Shown here piece by piece: positions 21,562 to 31,982 of a stretch of 64,000 nt of DNA; position 1 is the first letter of the stretch; every line of letters starts with the position of its first letter. Under the pieces are notes generated by a model. It saw only the letters and a list, made by a program, of their open reading frames with translations. It was not told the origin of the DNA and did no database searches. The DNA is from Aphanomyces cochlioides (taxonomy: Eukaryota > Oomycota > Saprolegniomycetes > Saprolegniales > Verrucalvaceae). The translations under genes and the position numbers were made by a program. The stretch is from positions 167,506 to 231,505 of the forward strand of contig JAHQRK010000044.1 in assembly GCA_019828595.1 (NCBI GenBank), in the 5' to 3' direction.

Positions 21562-24500
21562 CTATTCAAGCAGAGGTATTGCATGGATTAAATGTTGAGG
21601 GGTGCCTTCAATACGGTTTGGCAAAACGATAGAGTACGACCGCCAAGCTTTGATATCAAATAAATACAATGTCTTGCCAACCTCCAAGGACAATATTCCT
21701 GTAAGAACTGCGGATGCTTTATCTAAATACTGAATACCGTGATGTTGCCATTTCGAAGATCGAAATTGATGCTTTGCAGCTGCGTACAGAAAAAGCGACG
21801 ATGGACTCAATTGTGACTGCCGCTTTGGATGAAAAGCACGTTGAAAGACGTAGCAACAGAAGGAACATCCTAACACCAATGCTATCAAAGAGTAAAAACG
21901 ACCCAAACTTCCAATTGCAACAACACCAGCATGGCACACCAGTTGAAAATCCACTTGGTCTACTGAACACTCCCGATTTATTTCGACAAATCGAGAGACA
22001 GGTGCTGCCAAACCCCATATGGCTGATGACAACCACACAAGAATAAAACTGTTCAAAGAATACTCTTGCGTGTATTCCTTAGTAAATATCGAGAATATAT
22101 CATTCACGATGTATACCATCCATACAAGCTCTCCGGCGGTTAAGATGATGATATACCAAGGTTGCGGCAGGGAAATAAAGTACGATACAAGGCCACCGAG
22201 AGGTCTTGTGAGGGTTAAAGTTGACGTCGCGAGGAGGCAAACAGCGCTTAATGCACGCAACATAATGAGAGGTCTTCCAATCCATACAAGAGCAGTGACT
22301 CGACTGAAAGACGTCATGTTGGCAGCTTCGATACGTGCCTTCAAACCTAGAATGTAAAAGCATACGATACATGCGACGCAGAGCATGATCCAAGTGATGT
22401 ATTGAAGCAGCAAGCGCATATAATAAGATATGTTGACTGGAATTTCCATGGGATTTCCAGGCATTTCAATAAAATTTGTGCTCGAAGATAAGAGAGTGAG
22501 CTTATTTTTGTCTCCTTGAAATGTGACAACTTCGCGAACTCCTTGAACCCAATCAAACATGTAAAGCCAAGCGAACAACTCAAAATCGCTTTCGCCTGGA
22601 TCGAAATAATTAATATGTGATAATGCATAATCCGTCGAGTTGTCAGGAACTGTGTATTGCATCATTTCGACCTGAATTTGGTCTCGAATGTAAGCTTTCA
22701 CGCTTTCACTTTGAACTTGCAGATCTTTTGCAGCAGCTGGGGGAAAATACTTTTGCAAAAATGCTGTGGCAGCGGTAACTGCTTGCAACATACCAGCTGG
22801 CGCTTGGACTTCCCTCTGAGATATAGCAGTGAAATTAATAGACTTCAAAGTAACAAGGCCGGACATCATAAGCTTTGAATCGCCAACCAGTGTCTCAAGA
22901 AGATAAAATCCACAACCTCCTTTGGCTCCAAAAAATACCCACGGCGCGCTGTTAACGCCTTTCATGCTACCAATTTCACATAGAGGGTTACCTCCAAGCA
23001 GAAAATAGTTGTCCCATGCTTTTGGTCGCGGCCCTGTAGTATAAGTTGAATAAAGTTGCCAAAAATCTGTTTGGATTTCGATATTTGAGCTCAACAAGCG
23101 AGTTAAAGTTTGCGTAATATTTTGAAACAACTGACGCAACGAAGCTGGGCATGAAATTCGTTTCATTATGATGGACCCGAAAGGCCCAAAAGTATCTCTG
23201 ACCAAGGAAAGGCCTAGACCGATCGGCGAGCTTAGATAACCAACTTCAATTAATAGAGTTTCCAGCGTAGTGTTACTGTAAGCAAAAGCCGGACTGTCAC
23301 GAATCAAGCTCTTGCCACGTATGATGCTTGAGTTAGATGCAACCAAAAGTAGATCACCTGCCAATGGAGATACCATTTTCAATGAAGTTTGTGCAGAGAA
23401 CTGATATGATCCATTCGAGGATTTTAATGTTAACGGATATTTCCATCCGAGAGAATTTTGAATTGAAAAGGATTCAATCACACCAATACTCTTGTAGTTT
23501 TGCCACTGTGTTGTGTATCTAGTGATGTTGAATTGACTCCAGTACGTCACTTCATCAGCTATCGAAGAAGTCTGGCTTTGAGTCTGAGCAAGCCATTTTG
23601 ACCCATCTATTGTTGTTTTCAAAACCGAATAAATCCCTATACTCAGAGACGTTGCCCAGCACACAGATAATTTTTGTGGAGCAACATTACTAAGGATTGA
23701 TTCCAAGTATATTGCACCATTGTTGATGTCACCGTTACATCGTTGCTGCTTTTTTGACGAACTGGCCATTTCCCACCGCTTGTTAAAATCGACATAGCAA
23801 TAGACCGTCATGATCCATGGGGCCATACATCCATCCATTTTCCTCAAGCTTTCAATGACGTTAAAAAGTGAATTAGCTTCATCTTGGATGGAGCTGGCAT
23901 ATAGTGGAGCAACTTTCAGCGCGCTTACGGTGGAATTTGTGGTTGTAGTCAGAGCACCATAAGCAGTGTCAGTAAGTTCAATGTTCTTCAAAAAGTTTGT
24001 TAAGAGAAGGTTTTGGTTAAACCAGTTGCTCAGGTATACGTGAGTGTTTGCATCAAACGAAGCCCACCAAAAGTCATTAATCATGGCGGACTTTGTATAC
24101 TCCAAAAAGGCATAACTACTGCCAATGGAGCTAGCCATGTACAAGAGGCTGAAACCTCCAAACCAAGCATGACGATTGCTGTACAATATTGGAACTCCCC
24201 TTGTTGCATCCATGGCTTTGTGTAATAGCTGAGCACCTAGAAACGAATGGCCTGATCGCTCTCTCCTCCTGACAACGGTCCATATTTTTAAATCCAGGAG
24301 AATTTTCTTCAAAGGAAGCATACCAGCTAATACGCATGCCACTGAATCCAATTGCCACATTGTTTCTGTACCTTTCACAAAGTAAGAATCAACGGCAGCC
24401 GGAATGAGTAAATTGGAAGCTGGGACTCCTTCCATACGCGATTTGTACCAGTAGGCTCGAACCGCGATGTATGATCCGACAAGACTGGCAATTTGAATCC

Positions 24501-26813
24501 CAAGGAAAATTTCAATTCGACTCGTGGAGCCAATATTCACTGCACCGCTAGTACATTCAACGCCATGTCGAAACGAGATAATTGAGCAGTTGCGTAATGT
24601 TGAGGCTTGACTCTTCAGTGGAACGGTGTGCGATAAAGTGAAACTAGCCGCAAAAGCGACAAAGCTACTCATTGGTGCGTAGTATCTTGAGTATTGAGAT
24701 GTCAACGGCAGCAAAAAGTCATTCATGACGTACAAGATCCAGAGACTTTCTCCTGTCACAATGAGTCGTTCTATGATCGGCATTTGGAAGTTCAAAAAGT
24801 ACGTCGCAGAATTGCTGGTAGAAAGGGAGCTGTGGACGTGGTCAAGACAATGATTGCGGTCGCGCCACGGAAAATAAGTAAAGGACGTCCAATCCAAACG
24901 CTTCCGAATACTCGATTGAACTGAAACAAGTTCCACCCTTCGACGTCAAATTTGACTGTGATAGCGTGCACGAAAACAACACACACCATCGCTGAAGTCA
25001 ACACGGAAACATAAATCGCTGAGTTCCAAAAGTACCAACTTGCTGTCTGTGACAACTCGAGAGGATTTGCAGTCAATTGAAGGTAAGTATTTTGAGCTGA
25101 CATCAATGTAAAGTTTCCTTTGTCTCCTGCAAAGTTAATGACTTCACGAAGGCCATCAACCCAATCGTGCACTGCAATCCAACCAAACAAACACCAGTCG
25201 TCACGGGGATCGCTGAGGAGGGATTCGTACAAAACAACATTGGTCGTATTTTGGGTGGCCATTTGCATGAACTGAATATTCAGCTGTGTAACAGCATCTA
25301 TGGACAGATGGATTTTCGACTTCAGTGAACTGATATCGACTTTTGGCAGAACCGGGAGTATGGTCTGAAGAGTATTAGTGCAATCGTTTTCATGAGCAAT
25401 ACTGCGAGCACATATTGTTTTCAAGCGATTTTGTGATAAACTCACTAAAGCGCTGGCAAATACAGTGTTGAATTTGTCGACAGTAAAAGTAAATGGTTTG
25501 GGGAACTGACAGCTATCTTCAAAGGAGAACGATTGCTGCACAAACGGCGATGGCGACAAAAACGGTGCACAATACGGGCTCCCTCCGTGGTACGTCATGT
25601 TAAAACCACTCCATCCACTCGGCACGATATCAATCGTAGCGGGAGATATCGCACCAAGGATATTTTGAAACATGGGGTCAGATTTCCATTGGTTGTATAA
25701 AACCCCTCGAAATGCTGAAACAAGATCAACTACACTGGAAGGAATAGCAATATAAGTTGTGTCCCAATTCGAAAAGGGGCCTATTGTGGCTCGCATTAAG
25801 TCGATTCCAGGAGACGAAGTGTAACTCAAGTATGCTTCATCCCATGTATATCCTAAAGTTTCAAGGGTATTGTTGAAATTTCGGACCAAGTCACAACCAA
25901 AGTTTGCGCATGTTATGATATCATTCCAAATGGCAGGGTTGATGTTTCTTGTAGTCCAAGCGGTTATCCCTCGATGGACATAGGGAATAGATGTGATTTT
26001 GAGCGACTTCGAGATGCCAACAGCATTCACAACGTCGATACTATCATCAATTCCATATTGAAAGCGATTTTGAAACTGAATAGAGTAGTGTGTTAGCCCT
26101 TGCTGGTCCCACAAAGACACTTCTTCCGCAATTGATGTCGGTCGACGATTCATCCAAGCATTTATCCATACCTGACCTTTGGCATCAGACATCATGGGAC
26201 TCAGAATGGTTATGTTCATTAGGATGCCAATCGAAGATGTGGACAAATCAGTCATATCCACATTGCGTAACAGGGCTTCCAAGTAGACAGCTGCATTCGT
26301 CGCTCGGTTCTTGGTGCACCGAAGTTGCCGCTTCGCAGTTTGGGCCAATTCGAATTGCCGACCAAAGTCTACCCAGCAATAAGCAATTATTGTGTAGATG
26401 TTTCCGTAGAAACTGTTTTTTCGGATTGTATTGACTGCCACATCCAGTGGAAATGCATCAAAAAGGATTCGGCGAGCAACTGAAGGCCTTACGTCGATAA
26501 ATGTGGTCGGAACCGAGTAGTCCTTGAGTACAGTGAAGCTATCTTCGCAGAAATTGAAGTCTCCAGAATTGTTCATGATGAGCCTCGAATTGTAGAGATC
26601 CGAGAGAAAAGTTTGGCCACCTGTTGTGTTGAACTGCCGCCACCAAAAGTCGTTGGTCATGTTGTCATCCAGAATTGTCAGATAACATATGCTGCAGCAT
26701 AAGGTTCCAAGGATATACACAAAACCAGCAACCCGCAAGGCCAAGCTCGACGTCTTGCTCACTTTGACCTCGATGTTGGGCGCCTCGATCGAGCTGAGAC
26801 CGACGGGTTGCAT
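21562..26813 (-). CDS. Large two-halved multi-pass membrane protein (one frameshift), function unknown
   Basis: About 1,750 codons, intronless as read, with one frameshift near 24,821-24,835 in a GAAAGGGA run; codons on both sides align with the neighbouring member, so I treat it as one gene. The start MQPVGLSSIEAPNIEV is chosen by similarity to the neighbour's N-terminus. The protein is an internal duplication with a period of about 865 residues: NDFWWRQFN/NDFWWASFD (about 52/910), YCWVDFGRQFELA/YCYVDFNKRWEMA (143/1006), NAAVYLEALLRNV/NGAIYLESILSNV, DWVDGLREVINFAGDKG/DWVQGVREVVTFQGDKN, and VWIGRPLLIFRG/VWIGRPLIMLRA (643/1514). Each half has one membrane segment, an N-glycosylation-rich region of about 500 residues and five to six C-terminal membrane segments. 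I know no function. I recall similar uncharacterised Saprolegniales proteins. Confidence 0.75.
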
Positions 26814-27270
26814 GCCCCTGACCGGTAGTAAATACTTGCTGTAACCGTTGACTGCAATTAAAAATAGCACCCGTCTTTCTCAATAGCTTTCGAGCACTTG
26901 CAGCAAGATCCAACGGACATGACACGAAGCCTCCATCATTGGAAGAGAAAAGTTGAGTCATTACTTTGATGTCGCATTCAAACGAGTTTGGCTCTCGCTC
27001 GTCTAGAAACTTGAGAGATTTAGAGTAGCCGCTGAAGAAACGATTGTGAGACTCGAGATTGTCGGCAAAGTGTGACGCAAGGCATCTTCTTGTGTCCAAA
27101 TCCCTTATGCATTCGCTGGTCTTGGGTCGCTTCAGTCGACGAAAAATGGAAATTTGCACTGAAGAGTTTCGACCCCTCGCGATGTACAGCTACTTTCATC
27201 TTCTCGTTGATATCAAATGAACAGTTCTTTTTCGATCTGTCTGAGCTTGGACTTGTGCGAAACAGGAGGC
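26814..27270 (-). other. 5' region of the membrane-protein gene with an unassigned open frame
   Basis: An open frame on the - strand (27,159-26,885) reads MQISIFRRLKRPKTSECIRD and continues with CDIKVMTQLFSSNDGGFVSC and AASARKLLRKTG before running out of frame into the membrane gene. It could be an upstream exon joined by a short intron (AG acceptors lie near 26,836-26,860) or a separate decayed gene. I cannot decide. Confidence 0.35.
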
Positions 27271-27274
27271 TACA

Positions 27275-28060
27275 TTGACAACAAGGTTTGCGTTTTTCAT
27301 TATTGGTACTGATTTTGTTGTTAATGCGTCTTTATGCTCCACCGAAAGATGCGAAAGCATGGATGGTGGTTTTGCAATATACGCAGAGCACCGAACAAGT
27401 GGTCATATCGTCTTATTGAAAGGAAACAACACCGATATTTCTGTCGTGGGAGATTGTCACTATGGTATTTTGTGTTGCATGCCAAAGCCCATGCAAAACC
27501 GTATTGCTATGGACTTGTACAGTCTGATGGGCAGGAGTCATTGTTTTACATGCGCGAATATCCCATATGTACATATCGCCTGTGATGCTTTGTATTGCGT
27601 CAACTTGGTCACTCATTACGAGGATCTGAGAGAAGCACGATTCTCCTCGTCAAATGAAGTCTGCTTGGACATGAACACGACAGTGCCGGCGCGTGTGATA
27701 TGGAAAACATACTGGTTGCTCTTACTTGTTGGCGTTGCATGCGCTATGACTCATGGCGAGGTCCAGATGGGAGCAGCTTTTGACACTTCATCGTAACCTG
27801 GGCATCGAGAGCACGTTGCAAGAGCTTCCTTCCTGGTGCCCACTCAAGTTGAGATCATCCTAGTCGACTTGGGCATAGAGGAAATCTCATGTCGGTGTGC
27901 AGGCCGTAGTGATCCATTTCTTCATACACGTCCAACTCAAAGCACAACTAACGTTAACGTTACTCCTGCATGGCTATATAGTTGACACATTCGGTAGAAA
28001 ACAACACGTCAGGCTGGACGCCACCACCGTTTCCTTCGACCTCAGATCCGTTTGTCATCT
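27275..28060 (+). pseudogene. Decayed unknown gene, duplicated at 31,080-31,790
   Basis: Contains a 173-codon open frame (27,275-27,796). From about 27,600 the DNA aligns with 31,080-31,790, sharing for example YEDLREARFSSSNE / YDDLMEARFSASNA and DNA words such as GGCGCGTGTGATATG and CTATGACTCATGGC. Indels and stops separate the two, and the second copy carries about 300 bp of extra sequence. Both copies end at the promoter of a receptor gene. No domain recognised. Confidence 0.5.
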
Positions 28061-28306
28061 GAGCTCGTTTAGTATTTCCCTGGTCGACAGACATTTTCAA
28101 TTGTTCCAAATGTTCGAAATTCGAAGAGGTCGGCGGACAAGTCTGACGACCGTTCGCACCTTCTGCAACGGTATGTAACACCAAAGAGCGCGACTCCTCC
28201 CGACAGAACCTACTGGTTTATGAGTGAATAACAACCTACAAGCTTCATGCCCTACCTGAACTATCTCTGCTGGCTTGTATTGGCGATTCTGCTCTTCGCT
28301 GGGTAG
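28060..28306 (+). pseudogene. Orphan promoter and signal-peptide codons of a third receptor gene
   Basis: This block is about 90% identical to 31,795-32,030, which is the promoter and first codons of receptor copy B. The ATG at 28,247 begins MPYLNYLCWLVLAILLFAG, the same signal-peptide start as copy B (MPSLNYPCWLVLAILLF), but a TAG at 28,304 ends it after 19 codons. Sequence then diverges and CRN2 follows on the other strand. A complete receptor gene was once here or was copied in part. Confidence 0.75.
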
Positions 28307-28553
28307 AGAGTCGAGATAGACGGCAGAATCGTCGAGATTGTTATTGGTACATGTCATGTGTTCATTTCGTGTATTGGCAATTTGAGATTTCTTTTCCAAC
28401 TTGAGCTCAGTAGCAAACTTCATAAATGGGCAACAAGCAAACCTCGATTTCTTTTTCCAACTTGAGCTCGGTAGCAAACTTCATAAATCGGCAACAACAA
28501 ACCTCTCACGAAAATAAAGTAGACATTAAAGAGCGTAAGGAGTGCCTGACAAT

Positions 28554-30425
28554 CTACTCTTTAAAAGCGAGAACAAGAACACGATCCTCTTCTTTTTTGC
28601 TCCACTTTTCATCGTACTCTTCCAATACGCCGCGATCAGCAACGTTACCTATCTTAAAACCTTGCAAATGTTCTTCTTTGATAACGAAATAAATCTTCAC
28701 CGTCATTTCCTTCTTTTTCATTCCAGCGGCTTCAAGCTTCAACAGCACTTCAGCAAAATATTCCAGCTTGAGATCGTGCTTGGGTGATATCGTCAATTGA
28801 ATAAAGATGACATCATTTTTTTCCATGTCAAAATACACAGCATCGTAACCTCCCTGGTTCCACAAGATGGGTTTCAACCACTTCTTGTCTCCAAAGACCA
28901 GTTTTTGCTCTCCATTGTCAAATATTCTGAACTTCTTCTTGGGGTCGAAAGGAATTACTGTCGCTTGAGGTAAAACAACATTGCTAGAACTTCGGCTCTC
29001 GAGTTCAACCGCCTTTTTGCAGACAGTCGCAAAAAACAACCACTCAAAAAAATGTCCATGCATCGAAGGGTTCTTTGAAACACCTAGCCTTTGCGCTAAT
29101 TGAGCAATAGTATTCGTTCCACATTCCTTAACAAAGAGACTTTGCGCATATTCGCTCACTGCAGTTCGTTCATCGTCTCCATCCCAGGCTTTATCGACAC
29201 GATAGAGTTTGTTAATTTGGTGTTCGTTATATTCGCCGCCACCAACTTCTATTAGGCCGGGCTTGCTCTTGGCGGATTTGATCCCTGTTCGGAGTTCCAA
29301 CTTGACTTCTTGTGTTTGGTATTGAAACATGTGTCGACAGGAGCCACCGGCGTAGTAAAACTTTAAATCAACCATGTCATCCAAATGGTCTTTACTCGTC
29401 AAATCAGTGGTATCATTCACGTCGGAGGGTAGCGTTGCATCAAGATTGTCCTTTACCAAGTTGAAAAAATCTCGATTATTGACGGCCTCTCGATATTCAT
29501 CCCTAGTCCAGGAGTACATGTAGAAAAACTTGATACCCGCGTGTTTGTCATCTTCTCTATTTCTCTTTCCAAGCGTTGCCATGGAGGAACAAACTACAAA
29601 TCGATTGCTTCCATGTTGTCCAAGTCGTTTTTGAATCAAGCAGAATACTTCATCATGTCCTTGGAAGTTGTTAAGTCCATCAAGACAAACAAAAAGGTTA
29701 TTTTGGCCATCAAGATAGTCAGGAAACTCAAACTTTGAAGGCACAAAGAGCCATGATTTATTCGTTTCCAAGTCCAAAAAGGTGGAGCAGAGCTTTTTGG
29801 TCAAATGGATCCAAATTACACGCCACTGCGTGCGATCTAGAGATGCCAAGAAGCTCAATGTGCACATGGATTTGTCCGTGCCAGGGGGTCCGACAATGTA
29901 CCCAATTTTCTTGTCCGCAATCACTTGATCGTTCAAAAACTGCCACAGCTCGTCCACTTGAGCGCGACGATACAGCAAGATATCGCTGTTCGATCCGATT
30001 GAGGCCGGCTGCAACAACGCACCTGGTATAATGACATATGACCCGCTGATATCAATTTGGGGAAGCTCTGGTGCTGGGTCAGGATCGATGTCGACACGTT
30101 GCTTCTTGTAAGGACCTTCTGCAGCAGAAGGAATGGGAGCAACCACTACGAGGGGACAGCTCATATTAGCATCATACTGAGTCATTCCTTTAGTCGCGTC
30201 GAGAGCCACTGGATTCTTTGCTTCTAATTCGGCCATATTGTAGACATCGAGTTGTGCAGCGATCATATCTTTGGGGAGGATCCGAGAGACTTTGGCATAC
30301 ACAGCGTCCTTAAAGTGGTCAATGCGGCAATTAGGTCCTGACTGCATCGTCACGCTGGTTTTCTTCAGCAGTGTAGCACGATTGGCATCAAGTAAGGTGA
30401 ACCACACGGAGAGCTCACTCGTCAT
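28554..30425 (-). CDS. Crinkler-type (CRN) effector with altered Walker A (CRN2)
   Basis: Single-exon gene of 623 aa. It starts at MTSELSVWFTLLDANR, directly after the conserved CRN leader; 17 further codons upstream are open but unlikely to be used. The header ends at CPLVVVAPIPS. The body is clearly homologous to the other three CRN copies but the most diverged of them. Walker B is LFVCLDGL and the C-terminal nuclease-like pattern is GYDAVYFD...IFIQLTIS. The P-loop reads GPPGTDKS: the glycine just before the invariant lysine is aspartate, which should weaken or abolish nucleotide binding if the fold is a standard P-loop. The frame is otherwise open throughout. It may work without ATP hydrolysis or be at an early stage of decay. 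Confidence 0.8.
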   Translation of the reverse strand: MTSELSVWFTLLDANRATLLKKTSVTMQSGPNCRIDHFKDAVYAKVSRILPKDMIAAQLDVYNMAELEAKNPVALDATKGMTQYDANMSCPLVVVAPIPSAAEGPYKKQRVDIDPDPAPELPQIDISGSYVIIPGALLQPASIGSNSDILLYRRAQVDELWQFLNDQVIADKKIGYIVGPPGTDKSMCTLSFLASLDRTQWRVIWIHLTKKLCSTFLDLETNKSWLFVPSKFEFPDYLDGQNNLFVCLDGLNNFQGHDEVFCLIQKRLGQHGSNRFVVCSSMATLGKRNREDDKHAGIKFFYMYSWTRDEYREAVNNRDFFNLVKDNLDATLPSDVNDTTDLTSKDHLDDMVDLKFYYAGGSCRHMFQYQTQEVKLELRTGIKSAKSKPGLIEVGGGEYNEHQINKLYRVDKAWDGDDERTAVSEYAQSLFVKECGTNTIAQLAQRLGVSKNPSMHGHFFEWLFFATVCKKAVELESRSSSNVVLPQATVIPFDPKKKFRIFDNGEQKLVFGDKKWLKPILWNQGGYDAVYFDMEKNDVIFIQLTISPKHDLKLEYFAEVLLKLEAAGMKKKEMTVKIYFVIKEEHLQGFKIGNVADRGVLEEYDEKWSKKEEDRVLVLAFKE

Positions 30426-30506
30426 CTTCAGTTGCGCGCGAAAAGATGATACTGTCCTGTCGCGGATGCAATTCAACTCGTTAAAATTAATATATTATCT
30501 TTCACG
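30426..30506 (-). promoter_or_regulatory. Conserved CRN upstream/leader block (CRN2)
   Basis: On the - strand: CGTGAAAGATAATATATTAA, then GACAGGACAGTATCAT, then TTTTCGCGCGCAACTGAAGATG-like spacing into the ATG (CGCGCGCAACTGAAGATG). Shorter than the CRN1 block by about 10 bp. Confidence 0.55.
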
Positions 30507-31794
30507 ATGGTTCACTGAAATACCGGCAACATTTATCTGCGCACTGGCCAAGTCTTTGTGGGAGAGCATCATCTTGTCGAGCTACAGCGAAGGACTCAGT
30601 GTCCAGAAGACGATCGAGACGACGTCCGTTTAAAGAAGAACACTACAATGGCTCTAATTTCTCTGGTGCATGTCAACAAACACCTCCACTCTTGCTTGGT
30701 ATGAACGAGACATGTGATTGAATTCCCGTGAGCATTATGTCCTCGCTCTCTTTGCCAATGCATTAGGGGGGCACGATTTCAGCATTGGAATCACGTTACC
30801 TTTGTCTTTGGTGACTCACTCCACCTTTCGCTAGCTAACCTTCTCCTGCCCGAGGAAGGCGGAGGGACAATGCATTGTTCACAATCACATCCTACAAAAT
30901 AGTCCACAATTCCACTACTTGAGAGCAACAATAAAGAATGGCGTCGTTTTGTTGATCGCAAAGCCATGCTGCAATAAAGCCTTGGGCATGACCACAAAGT
31001 CCGTCCACGTTGTCGATGTGGTTACACTGTTGACAATTTTGCGAGAGAGAACAACCAAGAGAAAGTCGTCGTGTATCGCGTCGTACTTGGCCATTCCTTA
31101 CGACGATCTAATGGAAGCACGATTTTCCGCGTCAAATGCAGGCTTCTTGGAGTAGACAACGGTCGCCGCTGCGATTTCTATCCGCGTATAAATTTTTCGC
31201 AGAGTTGTTCACACTGCATTCATGAAGTCTCCACGCGAGTTTTCGACTCAGCGACCCAGCATTGCATCAAGAAGGGCAAATCAGTCGCGGAGCTCCATTT
31301 CTTTCATCCTTGACAGACTTGAGAAATATTTCGGCTCCAGAGACAGGGTTCAGAGTATTCTGCCTGTCAGGAGTTCTCTCAGGACATGAGTCAATATTGA
31401 AGCCGCCACCATGCAAAAGACAATGTCGGCGCGTGTGATATGTAAAGCACACTGGTTGTGTCTTCCTTGTTAGCGTTGCCTGCCCTATGACTCATGGCAT
31501 GGATGAACAGCTTTTGGCTCCTCATTGTACTCTTAGTATCGAGCGCTTCACTGTAGCTCGATAGGGCCTGTTGTAAGAGCTTCCTTTCTGGTGCCGAGTC
31601 ACGTTGAGATTGTCCTGGTCGATTTGGGCATGCAGGAAATCTCACGCCGATGCACAAGGCGCGGTGATCCATACACGTCCAACTCAATGCACATTTACTC
31701 CTGTATGCCCCGATATACTTGCCAAATTGGGTAGAGAACAACGCGCCTGGCTGGATGTCATCGCTTTTCTCTTAAAGCGCAGATCCGAACGTCA
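30507..31794 (+). pseudogene. Decayed region upstream of receptor copy B
   Basis: Holds the second copy of the unknown decayed gene (31,080-31,790), interrupted by about 300 bp of unrelated DNA after 31,155. The part before 31,070 has an open-frame tail ending FICALAKSLWESIILSS... at 30,633 and nothing I can name. No intact gene. Confidence 0.4.
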
Positions 31795-31982
31795 TCTGAG
31801 CTCGACCAGTATTTCGCTGGTCGACAGACATTTTCAATTGTTCCAATGTTCGAAATTCGAAGAGGTCGGCGGACAACTCTGATGACCGTTCGTACCTTCT
31901 GCAGCGGTATATAACACCAAACAGCGCGACTCCTCCCGACTCAACGAACTGGTTTATGAGTGAATAACAACCTACAAGCTTC
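31795..31982 (+). promoter_or_regulatory. Promoter and leader of receptor copy B
   Basis: The DNA just upstream of the ATG at 31,983 is conserved at about 90% with 28,060-28,246, while further upstream similarity falls off. Conserved words include GGTCGACAGACATTTTCAAT, TCGAAGAGGTCGGCGGACAA, GCGCGACTCCTCCCGAC and CTACAAGCTTCATG. This is a good candidate core promoter for the family; the exact start of transcription is not known. Confidence 0.5.

Noticed and set aside
28554..30476. Longer CRN2 start 17 codons upstream
   Set aside because: The added codons fall in the conserved untranslated leader shared by all CRN copies, where the reading frames differ between copies.
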